The notes beneath the pieces are model-generated. The model ran no database searches and was not told where the DNA came from. It saw only the letters and a list, made by a program, of their open reading frames with translations. DNA of 64,000 bases, from the NCBI GenBank assembly GCA_051530055.1, contig CM121341.1:14074001-14138000 (forward strand), read 5' to 3'. Positions 32,960-43,689 of the stretch are shown piece after piece. Numbering within the stretch: the stretch's first letter is position 1; every line of letters starts with the position of its first letter. Both the position numbers and the translations under genes were made by a program. Source of the stretch: Neoechinorhynchus agilis. Its lineage: Eukaryota; Acanthocephala.

Positions 32960-35900
32960 ATTATCGGTCTATTATAGAATTTGAAAAGTACACTGAGCAT
33001 GAAATATTTTATGTTATTACTTGTGAGATTTCTAAATTCATTTGGTTTAATCGAATGCTAATTCGTTGAGAGGACTTACAATAATTTTAAAGATGGTAGA
33101 TAAACGTCGCTATCCAATACATACTCGATGAGATTATTGGAAAGGTCCAAAGTTGTAAGATTTTTTTGATTATTAAAAAGATCGAAATCAAGATGCTTTA
33201 GATTGTTGTGAGATAAGTTTCTATAAGATTTAAGGTTGTTATCCTTTATTGTAACACAATGCATGCAACAACAATAATTTATACGGCTATTGTTTAAAAC
33301 TATAGCTTTTCTACGCTAACAATTAATGGCTCGAAATCGAAGAAAAACGGAGGTTATGAATGCCGAAATTTAATGAACAACATCATTGTAACCTTTGAAA
33401 GTCTATATCATTTCTCAAATAGGGCATTTCAATTAATTCATTCTAGATCTGACTGAAGAATTCAATAATTTTTCTGGTAGGTGAAACAATAATGTTAATT
33501 TCTTTACAATAAAGCTAAAGCGTCGATACCTAAAAAAGAAAGTGAAATATCGGAATTTTGGTTAACTCTTTTTTTTTAAGAAAAAATTGCCATTGTGGAT
33601 GGCTAAACTTACAGATAAATAAGTTTGGACATTGTGGCCAATGATCGCTGCACATCTGAATCGAGTTGGTTGTTGGAGAAATCTCTATCGGAAATGGAAT
33701 TGCAAAGGTAAAAAATTAGAGATGCACAGTAGAAGTACTCACATAACGATCATATTCGCTCCGAATCCATTTGAATCTACTGTTTTGAGCTCATTACCGC
33801 TCAGTCGACTAATTGGGAATCAATTCAAAAACGTGAAGGTCTAGACTTACAGTTCGACAATATAAGATTGGTACAGTAAAACAGTATGAGTAATTTGGTG
33901 GATTCGATTGCCATTTAGATCTCTGCGAAATTTGGGCTTTTGTGTTAAAGAAAAGGTTATTCTTACAGTAATTTTAGAAACGGAATTCCGTAAAGATGCG
34001 GGACGTAAGGTAATCGATTGTCAGCTAAATGTCTGAACACGATTGCTTTGCATTGTACGTCGTATACTTACATTTCTTCAATCTGATTACAAGAGTGAAA
34101 CGCATTGAATTCTACGAACCAAATATCGTTTCCATTCAAATTACTTTAAATTTCTTTTTATTAAAACGAGTGCTGAAAGTATGGACCTACATAATCCGTA
34201 AATTTCTCAGACGGGTTGTCATTCCGGTCAATATGTTTTTGATTTTGTTGTACGATATGTCTCTAAATAAACCATTATCATACTTTGTGAATCAGTCGAT
34301 TTTTGAAACACGCTTTGTCCCAATAAAACTAAGGTAAAACATTAAACCTAGGCAACCTTTGAATGTCTTGAATTCTATTCGAATGCTACAAATACCCCTA
34401 ACCTTAAAATGACATGAAAAAGTTGATCGAAATTCTCCAACGGTTTTATTGACATATGGAGCATGCCTGCTACTGTCATCAATCCAAAGTGTTCCAGTCC
34501 GTTTTCCAATGTGACGTACGATTTACGAATGATGATTTCGATATAAACTTCGAAAATCAACTTTAATGGAGTTAAATATAAAATACAGTGTTTTCCTTGG
34601 GCAAAAACACTCTGGTGTGCGCAATGGGTTTAATCGCATTTTATGTGGAATTTTATGGAGTCAATGACTGTCCTTTAACTAAAACTTCGCGTGCGTCTGG
34701 TCTGAGTGTTAAATAAATGAAAAACAAAAAAACAGTGTCTTCGGCACCCAAGATTTCGTCCTACTTTAAAATTCAGGCCGAAGGTAAAATGGAGCAGTGT
34801 AACCGTTTGAGAAATTCAAGATATTTTCCAAATTATTTCTGGATTAGTTTCAAATTAGAACACTTAATCATAAAATATTTTCAATATAAATAAATTTAGG
34901 AAATTCGAATATATATACAAAATTAGGTGAGTAATTCAATCTAACTAATTTTGTCTTCACTATTTGTTTCATCCTAAACTCAAATTTCATACACAGTTAC
35001 TTTTGCACTCATTATTGCCGCTAATTCCACGTGGTTTTTAGATATCGATCTAAATTCAGAGCATTTAATGGTTCTTTTATGTTAAGCAATGGAATGAACA
35101 TAGGAAGATTTCTGAACTACAGTCAGATATTAATGGATTCATTCCTCGACTTTTCTCCATTGCTGGCAGCCCACCGCATATTAAAACAAGAAATAAAAAT
35201 TATGAAACGCCGTTTCTTACAGCACTCTTAAGTTTGCAAGACCTGTCCACAATCCAGTTTCTGAAAATTCTGCCAATTTATTATGAGACAAGTTTCTAAA
35301 CGTAAAATATTTAAACTAATACAATCTTTTGTTAAACTTACAATTTAACAAGTTGAGGCATAACGGTAAACGAATTTTGATCGATTTCCCGGATCCAATT
35401 ATAAGACAAATCTCTTAATACGACCTTGTTTAAGAGGCAACGGCGCCAATTTCCGAACTTACAACATGCGAAGGGAATGCAGACCAACAAAGGATGACTT
35501 GTTAACAACAGTCAAATAATTTCTCATTAGACTGAGATGTCGTAAAGATCGTGCATTGAGAAATGTGGAGGGTTCAATGTGAACTATAAAGTTGCCACCT
35601 AGATCCCTGGAAGCGCAGTATTTAAATTGCAAATCAAGAGATTATAACGACGCTTAAAATTTTCAAAGCAAAATCTTTTGTCAGAATTCGTTGAATAGCC
35701 AAAACAGGGTTTCTTTAGTGCTACTGATTTTGCTTTGAAGACATAAAGCGAACAGAAATATTCAATAAAATGTTCAGAGAAATACAATTTCCTCAAGCAG
35801 ATCATATTTCCGAAGGCTTTAAATGATAAAGATATAACATTGCAGTTATAAAGATTTAATTTCTCGAGTCCTCGGAATTCCATTAACCCATTTGTCAGAT

Positions 35901-37582
35901 CTTTTATTGAATTGTGGGACAAATCTCTAAATTTCGATGTTTAAATTTTAGTCACTTCCAGGTTGACTGACAATACTCTAATCCTTCTGAGTTTGTCTGA
36001 TATACGAACAAGGGACCTAACTCTTGTCTTGTGAACATTCCTAAATGCTTAACAATTTGTAAAATGTTTACCTTTGTTGTAATTATTTACAAACTGCGGA
36101 GTTCACCACACAACTGAAAGCATCTTCGTGTCAATTTTATTTGTGTTTCACTGATGTCTCTAAATTGAGTTTATACTTTGAATTTGTGCATAAAACAAAT
36201 TTCGCTTTAATGTTTAGAATATCATTGATAAATGTTGGGAGATCGAAAATCATCGTGTTTAAGGGGGGGCTTAGACTAGAATTGGAAAGTTGTTAAGTAA
36301 AAGAAAATTGTTTTTATCATGGATCTCAAATTTGCACTTTAACTAATGTCAGTTCGCATGAATCCATTATGTTTCCTACTATTCATATTAATATCTTTAT
36401 TTTCTGCCAAAAAACGTATCCTAGTAAATCCGAAATTCTTGTTCCATTAAAGATTTAGCTGATTTTATGCATGAAAAGATACACGGGTGATTTTTTATTT
36501 GTTTTCTTTAGCTAGAAAACCCATTGATTTGAACCTTTGCAGAATCTCTCGCCGGTTAATATCCTAAACGATTACTTTTACCCGAAAAAAACAGATCGAG
36601 CTTTTTGTTAGAATTGGTCAGTTTTAAGCAGGTTTAAATACATAAAATTACAAACAGAATTCTGAGTTTTTTTAAATGAAAGATAGAATTGCATATCTGT
36701 CGAATCGGATTATTGCTCAAATACCTAAAATTCTCAAACGATGTTCGCAGAAGACCAAAAAGATAACTTACAATTGCTTTAATTCCGGTAATTCCAAGAA
36801 TGCCGTGCGACTTACAGATTCAATCATATTATGTCGTAAATTCCTAAAATAAGCGACAAATATTTCAAAGTTAAAATATTTTGCAGCTGCAGTTGTGGTG
36901 ATCATAATCAACCGGACTGGGGGATTATTACCACATCTCCAACTCTATCATCCCGAAGGATTTTCTCTTACAGCATCCGTATACAACGATTGATCGACCC
37001 GAAATCATGCTCGAAAATAATTTGGATTTGATTATGTGACAGATCACTAAAATAAGCACCGGTTGCATTATATTTCTTCGCGAAATGGCTTTAAAATAAG
37101 ATTTTAATTCCAATTATTTCTACTTCTTTATAATGGTTTTTTTTATAAAAATAATGTCTTTAAGAGGGCATACTAAACTTTACTTACAGATAAGCCAGTC
37201 GAGGTAAACAATCAAAATTGACATTGTAGATATTTTTTATTTGATTATAACTCGCGTTTCTAAATTCAACGTTAAAATAAAAATTGACAGATTTTCGTCC
37301 AAGACCAACAGAAATAAAATATAATCCGCGTTGCCGCAAACTCTTTTGACAGTTAAATGATTCGACCTTAAAAAGGTAAAAATCAACAATAAAAAAATAA
37401 TCTTACATGTAAAGAACTTTTGTTGCATTCGTGCTGCTTAGACGACAGTTTAGTATAGAAGCGTTTATATGTTGAATTTTGCAGGATTCCCAAATTAGTA
37501 AGAAGCGACGAATATGACTACTCATTACGGGTACAATACCGATTAAAAGTGATATTAAGGCACAAAGATTAATGGTTGACAT
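32960..37582 (-). CDS. Secreted or surface leucine-rich-repeat protein, 15 exons resolved
   Basis: Exons, in coding order: 37582-37407, 37259-37188, 37046-36972, 36843-36772, 35926-35786, 35606-35463, 35413-35342, 35295-35221, 34262-34191, 34143-34072, 34032-33967, 33922-33851, 33684-33613, 33220-33080, 33031-32960. Every acceptor is AG and every donor GT (mostly GTAAGT or GTAAGA; one GTATTT). All introns are in phase 2, and the joined frame of about 464 codons has no stop. Exon 1 has the start Met and a signal peptide (MSTINLCALISLLIGIVPV) and two Cys that may cap the repeats. The rest gives about 17 repeats of 22-25 residues, e.g. LDLSHNQIQIIFEHDF, LDISYNKIKNILTG, LNLSHNNLKHLDFDLF. One repeat per 72-base exon is common in extracellular LRR genes. 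The C-terminus, and so membrane anchoring, is not resolved. The exact family (chaoptin-, connectin- or Toll-like) cannot be told. Confidence 0.85.
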
Positions 37583-38254
37583 TCTGAAAAATGTGTCGCT
37601 CAGTGCACTTTTTCCTTTGCTTATTCAAAAGACGAAAATGTTCGTTCGTGCATAGAGATTCGAATTCATCATCTACGTTTAAAGAGAACAGCGAACTCAA
37701 ATCGGTTTGGAGATAAAAAGATACCCATTCTGCGATATTAAATAATTTATTTTAATCTTCTATTAATGTGTTCGATTATTGTCATGCGATAAGACATTTG
37801 ATAGCTTAAGTATTTGCATTGATTTCCAATCTCAACACTTTGAGCACTTCATTTCCTTTAAAAGAAATCGATAAAGAACCTTTTTCTCCCTTTTAATTTA
37901 AAAAACAAAAAATATAAAATTTTGGTAAAATCGGAATATCTTAAGCGATTAAGAATATTGTCTAATCACGAAAATTAAATGGAAAGCGCAACTGTGATAC
38001 TACGAAAAAACCTAATATTGCGACCTAAGAACATCGGCGTAGTGCCATCAAAACGACATTTGATAAAAGTTGAGCTTTTTTAAGAAATTCCGAATATACA
38101 TTTGTGATTACTCAATAATATTCATTTCTCAGACGCTCTTCAGTTTCGTAATTTTGGCCTTTCCATCTTGACAAAGTGACGATAGCATCTCCAAAAGATC
38201 GTTTTTCTTATGCGGAGCGGTGGTGTGAATGATTTCATGACAACAAAACGTTTA
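37583..38254. other. Upstream flank of the LRR gene
   Basis: This is AT-rich sequence with no frame or repeat seen. It is the likely position of the LRR promoter and 5' leader, but no core element stands out. Confidence 0.35.
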
Positions 38255-38415
38255 AACAATCACCATCGTCCACGAAGAAGAGCTATCGCTTTCCCCTCTG
38301 TGGTCGCGACCACACTCGCTGCGTTTCCTCTTTGGATCGCGAGACCAATGTTTTAGCGCAGGAAGACACCAGCTCTCGTATTTCCTGTCGTGACATGGCA
38401 CATTATTAAAAATTA
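38255..38415 (-). mobile_element. R2-like LINE extreme 3' end
   Basis: The minus strand reads TRAGVFLR, NIGLAIQRGNAASVVATTE and a final LLRGRW before a stop, the C-terminus of the R2-like element, then a short tail. A second end of the same subfamily lies inverted at 38700-38800. Confidence 0.7.
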
Positions 38416-38699
38416 AAATTGACAAATAAACGAAAATAAAGCCCCAAAACAGAGAATTGAATCGATGTTTGTCAAAAAGAAGCTTAGTCAATGCTCCCTC
38501 ATATGGCAGTAATAAATCAAAATAAAAATCGATCTAATAAATAAAATACAAAACGAAAACAAAACGAGGACGTTACGTAGCAAAACAACAACCATTCTTC
38601 CATGTGATAATCAGCCAGTTTGGTGTATACTTTTCAGCGGGATATTAAGATTTTTTCGCTACCAATAGTTCATTGTTTAATGATATTGGTTTCGCGATT

Positions 38700-38800
38700 C
38701 AAGGAGAAAGTGCAGCGAGTGTGGTCGCGACTACCGAGGAACGAACGATGCCTCTTCTTCGTGGACGGTGATGATTGTTTAAACGTTTTGTTATTGCGTG
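38700..38800 (+). mobile_element. R2-like LINE extreme 3' end, inverted partner
   Basis: The plus strand gives ASVVATTEER and LLRGR followed by the same tail (GATTGTTTAAACGTTTTGTT) as the copy at 38255, in opposite orientation. The two ends face each other about 300 bases apart. Confidence 0.65.
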
Positions 38801-38861
38801 TGTAAATGAAAAAATAATATGTTTGAGATATGGGAATTTGAGGTAAGAATTAATTTATTGA

Positions 38862-39300
38862 ATTGAATATTTCGATCCAAACTAGGATCTTCTTCAGCAA
38901 TTCAAAAAGAGAGCGGCAGGGAATGTCAAAAACTATCACACGTTGATCTTATCGGGTGGAATCCGAAGCTTCAATCTGTAATCCGGCTTGTTTCCATCAA
39001 AAATGGATGACGACTTTATATACACAGCTTCCATGACCACACGACTGAATCGATCGTGACTTCGTAATAACACTTGTGTGTTATCAAAATCGATATGATG
39101 TCCAGTATTCACAACGTGTGAGACCACTGCAGAACTCAAGTCATTCTTTCTATTTATCGATCGCCTGTGCTCCTGAATTCTCCTATTTAGATCGTTCGTT
39201 TGTCCGATGTAGACCTGATTACATTCACTACATGGGATCTTATATACTGATCCAGATTGAGGCTCGCCTTTTTGTTGGGACAAAGCAGTGGATGCGACTA
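38862..39300 (-). mobile_element. Penelope-like element 3' part with GIY-YIG nuclease
   Basis: An open frame (39307-38936) encodes a GIY-YIG nuclease: GSVYKIPCSECNQVYIGQT (the GIY and YIG positions appear as VYK and YIG), LNRRIQEHRRSI, VVNTGHHIDFDN and VMEAVYIKS. Such a domain follows the reverse transcriptase in Penelope-like elements and cuts the target. A Cys pair in CSEC is typical of the group. The hammerhead-like core lies just behind the stop. On the other side, at about 39300, it meets a reverse transcriptase piece of opposite strand, so the element is rearranged and incomplete. Confidence 0.8.
38870..38897 (-). ncRNA. Hammerhead-like ribozyme core, family A
   Basis: On the minus strand CTGAAGA (38897-38891), stem II GATCC/GGATC and GAAA (38873-38870) are complete. 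It lies 40 bases behind the GIY-YIG stop, the same arrangement as at 1317-1346. Stem II is identical to that of the 1317 core apart from the loop. Confidence 0.7.
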
Positions 39301-40745
39301 TGACCAAAAAGATGGCTTGGCAATGAGAAGTCCTCTATCTCCTATCTTAGCTGAGTTATATATGAGGCAATGGGAATCTGATTTCCTAAAGGCCATCCCT
39401 GGGATCGCATTCTGGGTTAGATATGTGGACGATACCTTCATATTGCTAGACTCTTCTGTCTTGTCTCCTGAGGAGCTTCACAATCAGCTGAATGGTAAGG
39501 ACGAACACATACAGTGGACAATGGACATTGAAGAACGAGGATATTTTTCGTTTCTCGATGTATAAATTTTTTTTGTCAATCAATGATTTATTCAAATACT
39601 GAAAAAGTAACTTTATTTTGGTGGTTTCACCACCTCCCACCAAATTCCAGCTTTTGTCCTTCCTCGACCGTCGCCATCACGCTGGCAGCATTGCCCCGTT
39701 GTACTGCCAGCGAGATATTTTGTCGAAGAAATAAGCCTGCTCTTGAGTCTCCGGTTGCCTCTCTCAATTTCTTCGAGAGATCCTTGAGCAGAGAGAGTGC
39801 CGAGCTGCCGAGCGCTCCATACGTCTCTACCCCAAAGGGGACAAAATAGTGAGCCCTCGATAGCTGCATATATTTTCGTACCTTCCTCCCTTCCGCTGCA
39901 CTGGCGGCACCACCGGCGATTTCGAGGGAGTAGGGGATGTTGCTGGCTGCGAGGGTGTCCACACACGTGGCGTCCCAGAGAAGGCATTTGCCCTCCCGCC
40001 ACGGGAAGACCGAAATTCCATCGGGCCTACGGCCGTCTAGTCTGCAGAGGTGGGCGGGTTCCAGGATGTTCGGGAAGTTCGCCGTTCTCAACGCCCGAGA
40101 AATTACGTTATTGATTTCAGAATGGCGTGAAAACCTTCCTGCTGACCTTCTGCAGACGAGACCGTGTCGCCCGAAAGCATCAACCAAAGACCCACATCGA
40201 CAGCGATGGGGCGTGCATATCGGGAGACCGAGTCTTAAGGATACTGCGATCCTCGTCACCTCGTCAGTAAGAAGAGTTCCCACAGATGCCAGAGGAACAG
40301 CCTCCAACCACGCCCCAGATTCTCGTGTTGAAACTGCCAACAGTCTAGCTCGGACGACCCCATCGCGAGAACCTGAAAGAAGAGAGCTGTGAGCTCTCGC
40401 GACAAGAGGTCCGTCCCAGATCGACTGTCTGAGGCCATTCACGGGAACTTGGTTAGCGCCTGTCTGCTGGCACCATTCCTCAACCGCCACCACGAAATCC
40501 CGGTCAAGACAAAACTTTTCTTTCAAAATGTTCTTCGAGACTGGTAGGCTCCCACGAAGGGAGAATTCATACACAACGAGCGTGTATAGGAAATATGGTG
40601 TCCCGCATCGTTTTGTTCCATGGAGCTCAATGCAACCGCAAAAATATAAAATGTCTAGGATTAGATGTTTATTTCACAGAGCTTTTACACACTGTAGTGA
40701 GGAATTTATACGGGATGAAGAGCTTAATTTCCTATTCGACTTGTC
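39297..40745 (+). mobile_element. Penelope-like reverse transcriptase, split by an R2-like LINE
   Basis: The plus strand 39297-39572 encodes SPLSPILAELYMRQWE, FWVRYVDDTFILLDS (the catalytic YVDD of Penelope-like reverse transcriptases) and RGYFSFLDV. After the R2-like insertion (39573-40552) the same element resumes with TSVYRKYGVPHRFVPWS and LFHRAFTHCSEEFI up to 40745. The element is partial and rearranged, with its nuclease part on the other strand to the left. Confidence 0.75.
39573..40552 (-). mobile_element. R2-like LINE insertion with intact C-terminal frame
   Basis: This 5'-truncated insertion is the cleanest copy of its subfamily. About 307 codons are open from SLPVSKNILKEKF to ATVEEGQKLEFGGRW, including CRCGSLVDAFGRHGLVC, DGRRPDGISVFPW, LLWDATCVDTLA, FVPFGVETYGALG and QRGNAASV. 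An untranslated tail of about 60 bases ends in an A run (T run on the plus strand at about 39568-39575). The frame enters from Penelope sequence at the left end of the protein, so its first few codons are not element-derived. The uninterrupted target is preserved at about 40817, which dates the insertion after that duplication. Confidence 0.85.
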
Positions 40746-40965
40746 GGGACGAACACATACAGTGGACAATGGACATTGAAGAACGAGGATATTTTTCGTT
40801 TCTCGATGTATAAATTGAACGAAGGGAGAATTCATACACAACGAGCGTGTATAGGAAATATGGTGTCCCGCATCGTTTTGTTCCATGGAGCTCAGGGAAT
40901 GATGCCGGGTAGCGGGAGAGAGGGGATCATTTCGACGCATTTAGAGAAATTCGGATGGAGTTTGT
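40746..40965 (+). repeat. Second partial copy of the Penelope-like reverse transcriptase
   Basis: Positions 40749-40894 repeat 39503-39572 joined to 40555-40625 almost base for base, without the R2-like insertion between them. It is therefore a duplicated, uninterrupted version of the same stretch (RGYFSFLDV followed by the NERVYRKYGV-type segment). Confidence 0.8.
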
Positions 40966-40999
40966 GATTGCTGCAGAAATCTTTATGAGTATAATTTCG

Positions 41000-41215
41000 T
41001 TAGATATTAAGAAGTGGAAGAGGTGAATGGGTGATGAGGGTGAAGTCGTCGGCGTATAAGAAAAGTTTAGAGTGAGAGGAGAGAGGTACTAGGTCGTTTA
41101 GGAAAATATTAAAAAGAAGTGGTGACAGAACAGCACCTTGAGAGACACCTCTGGTGAGGGATAGGCTGATAGAAGAGGTGGAACGGCAGTGAATGTATTG
41201 TTTGCGAAAGCCCTC
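41000..41215 (-). mobile_element. CR1-like LINE fragment, RT palm
   Basis: The minus strand gives RKQYIHCRSTSSISLSL, TRGVSQGAVLSPLLFNIF, NDLVPLSSHSKLFLYADD and FTLITHSP. These match the copies at 21262 and 25975. The frame is open throughout, but only about 70 codons are kept. It borders directly on the tandem array at 41216. Confidence 0.7.
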
Positions 41216-41860
41216 GACAAAATAAAAGTTGGCGAACATTTGAGTTTGAATAGCGTTTCCCTCCTTTTAGGTCAGTAATTTTTGTTCTTTTTCGATTTAT
41301 TCGATGTATCGGTTGATGCGATGATGATTGCTTCTATGCATGCATGGCACTGATCACTTTGTGATCGATAAAAATTCAATCTGAGCTGAAATCGATTATA
41401 TTTCGAATAACAATTACTGAATATTTTATATTCCATCTCTTCCTCTATTTAACTTTTTCTTTAAATAATTGGACATGGTATTAACCAAATAAAAGTTGTC
41501 GAAGATTTTAGTTTGAATAGCGTTTCCCTCTTTAGATCAATAATTTTTGTTCTTTTTCGATTTATTCGATGTATCGGTTGATGCGATGATGATTGCTTTT
41601 ATCCATGCATGTCACTGATCAATTTGTGATCGATAAAAATTTGATCTGAGCTGAAATCGATTATATTTCCTTAATAATTACCTAGTATCCTATATTCCAT
41701 TTCGTCCTCTGTTTAATTTTTTCTTTAAATAATTGCACATGCCATTAACCAATAAAAAGTTGGCGAACATTTGGGTTTGAATGGCGTTTCCCTCCTTTCA
41801 GATCCGTAATTTTTGTTCTTTTTTCGATTTATTCGATTTATCGATTGATGCGAAGTTGCT
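41216..41860. repeat. Tandem repeat, period about 265 bases, 2.4 copies
   Basis: The units begin at 41221, 41488 and 41751 with AATAAAAGTTG-like words, followed in each by GTTTGAATAGCG(TTTCCC), TTTTTGTTCTTTTTCGATTT, CGATTGATGCGA-type and GTGATCGATAAAAAT. The third unit breaks off near 41855. I see no coding capacity. The period and AT-rich composition suit a small satellite or a local amplification. Confidence 0.75.
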
Positions 41861-42841
41861 AAGTTCAAAGAGAGCGGCCTGAAAATAATGCGCAGCAACT
41901 AACAAATAATTGAAAATATTAAGCCCATAAACGTCCAAACTCAGATCAGGATGTTGCCTTATGTTTTAGCATTGAACCAGCACTAAACGCCTCAATGTTA
42001 GGAGGAATGTCTTTGACCGGGCAGATGTAACCACTGGCGATGGACGTCTTCACAAGCCTTTCCAGTTATCCAATAAATAGTCAGATTATCCATTGACGGC
42101 GTCGATTAGGTCTTTGTAGAAGAGATATAACAAAATAATTTGTATCGGACACGTGAAAACCGTTGGTGAGAGATTTAATGCGAGCTAAATCACTGATCTC
42201 AAGTTGCACTAGCAGTTAAAAGCAACAAAAAGTATTGGCCATGCACGCAATCCACATACCTGATTCTGTATTGTAAATCGTTTAATAGGCGGGTTAGTGT
42301 CAAGAAATAGATTATCAAACGTCTTCATTTTCCCACTTGAAGACAGTTCTAGAATCTAAGTTTTTTAGGTCTGCTTAACCTAGCAATTATGATCGAATCA
42401 GTATTTCCTTAATTTCGCTCATTACCCAGTCTAGCATGTGCTTCATACCAATCTCGGATTCTGTAAAGACGTTATTCATGGATATATTTTTTGTTTGGTG
42501 ATGAGAAACAGAGATCAATTTATTGATTCACTTTCACAATATTTCGTACTTCTCGTCGGACTTCTTCAGGTCTAAAAGGTAGATTAGGGTGGCTCTATTT
42601 TTTGCCAATATTAGCGTTTTTTGCAGTCGACGCTATTCAATATTTTGTCATTCCTTTTGATTGAGATTTCTATAAATCGCTATAAGATCCGACATTCCTG
42701 AGGGAACTGTGATATTTTCGGTATTAGTAATAACAAACGCTACTACTAGACCAATATCTTCCAACGCAAAACATATTGCCTATATCTTTTACGACGATAT
42801 TTCCAGCAACAAAAATGTTCAGAGAATCTAGCTAAGCAAGT
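41861..42841. other. Stretch with a solo hammerhead-like core, otherwise no gene
   Basis: Apart from the hammerhead-like core at 42542-42569, no frame or repeat is recognised. The right part may hold an intron of the gene whose last exon is at 42842. Confidence 0.4.
42542..42569 (-). ncRNA. Hammerhead-like ribozyme core, family A
   Basis: On the minus strand CTGAAGA (42569-42563) and GAAA (42545-42542) are intact. Stem II (GTCC against GTAC) has one mismatch. It has no Penelope-like coding neighbour and looks like a solo terminal repeat. Confidence 0.5.
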
Positions 42842-43129
42842 GAACAAAAGTCTGTACAGGGAGAGGAGTCGATTGCTGATGAGAGGCGAAATATCATCAC
42901 CAATAAAGTAGAGCCATCACCAGGATTCAATGCGTATTCGAATTGTATTGACGATCAAAGTTATTGGCATAGTGTAACAGACGACCGGAAATCTCAGACT
43001 CCGTATTTGGACATTGGAGAGGATTCTAGCCGGGGAACAGATTCTATTAGCGAAGATGATTATTACCAATCATCTTACACGAACCCACAGGAATGCGACG
43101 GCTGGGGACGTCCTACTGACTTTTTTTAG
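42842..43129 (+). CDS. Probable 3'-terminal exon of an unrecognised acidic protein
   Basis: The frame is open for about 95 codons up to TAG at 43127-43129. It is acidic and Ser/Tyr-rich: VQGEESIADERRNII, NKVEPSPGFNAYSN, DIGEDSSRGTDSISEDDYY and QECDGWGRPTDFF. A stop lies just upstream at 42833-42835, and AG dinucleotides at 42831 and 42839 could serve as acceptor. AATAAA occurs at about 43193. Codon-like composition and absence of repeats suggest a host exon. I do not recognise the family, and no upstream exon could be linked. Confidence 0.4.
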   Translation, partial: EQKSVQGEESIADERRNIITNKVEPSPGFNAYSNCIDDQSYWHSVTDDRKSQTPYLDIGEDSSRGTDSISEDDYYQSSYTNPQECDGWGRPTDFF

Positions 43130-43689
43130 CCAGTGGAATATTTGGACGTAAGGAAGTAGTACGATTGACAGTTCGATGAAATTGGAATTATGAAATAAAT
43201 GTTGGTTTTAATAAGTACTACGATATGTCTCCCATATAATTGTTATTTCCCGTAAAACGATGTCCCTAACAATAGCATACTTCTGAATTGTGGTGATAAT
43301 AATCGCAGTTAAAAGGTATTTTATTGTTAAGATACATTTTGCAAAGAAACCTCACCTCATCAGTCATCAAGAAGGTTTTATGATTTGTTAGTTATTTGTT
43401 GTTTGCTGTTTTATGGCTCGGGTTCACGGGATCGCTGTTCCCGAAGTTCAGGGACCGTATCGTCGATGATGAATTCGCCATCGAATTATATTTTATAACA
43501 CAGACAGTTACATAATATGGATTCTGTGCAGTATTGACCCAGCTGAACGTTTTGTTGGCCCAGTGGGTTGAAATGGCCAATACGAATGGTAGCCTGGATA
43601 AGATGCCCAAGAAAATGCAGCTGAACTTTTGGCGTTGCTCTGACGGCCCACTTCTGGAGTAAAAGAGTAAGCCAGAGATAGCCAAGAGG
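43130..43689. other. Stretch with an uninterpreted minus-strand opening
   Basis: The minus strand 43694-43392 is open for 100 codons with two hydrophobic runs (VLLAISGLLFY and IFLGILSRLPFVLAI). I cannot match it to a family, and the other frames are closed. It could be an old membrane-protein exon. Confidence 0.25.

Noticed and set aside
34375-34560. Minus-strand opening inside a large intron of the LRR gene, considered as an extra exon
   Set aside because: It lacks the LxxLxLxxN pattern, and the frame across the neighbouring exons is already continuous without it.
39797-40392. Plus-strand open frames over the R2-like insertion, also at 15666-16202 and 11760-12095
   Set aside because: The same antisense openings recur at every R2-like copy; they mirror a conserved minus- or plus-strand protein and have no family features of their own.
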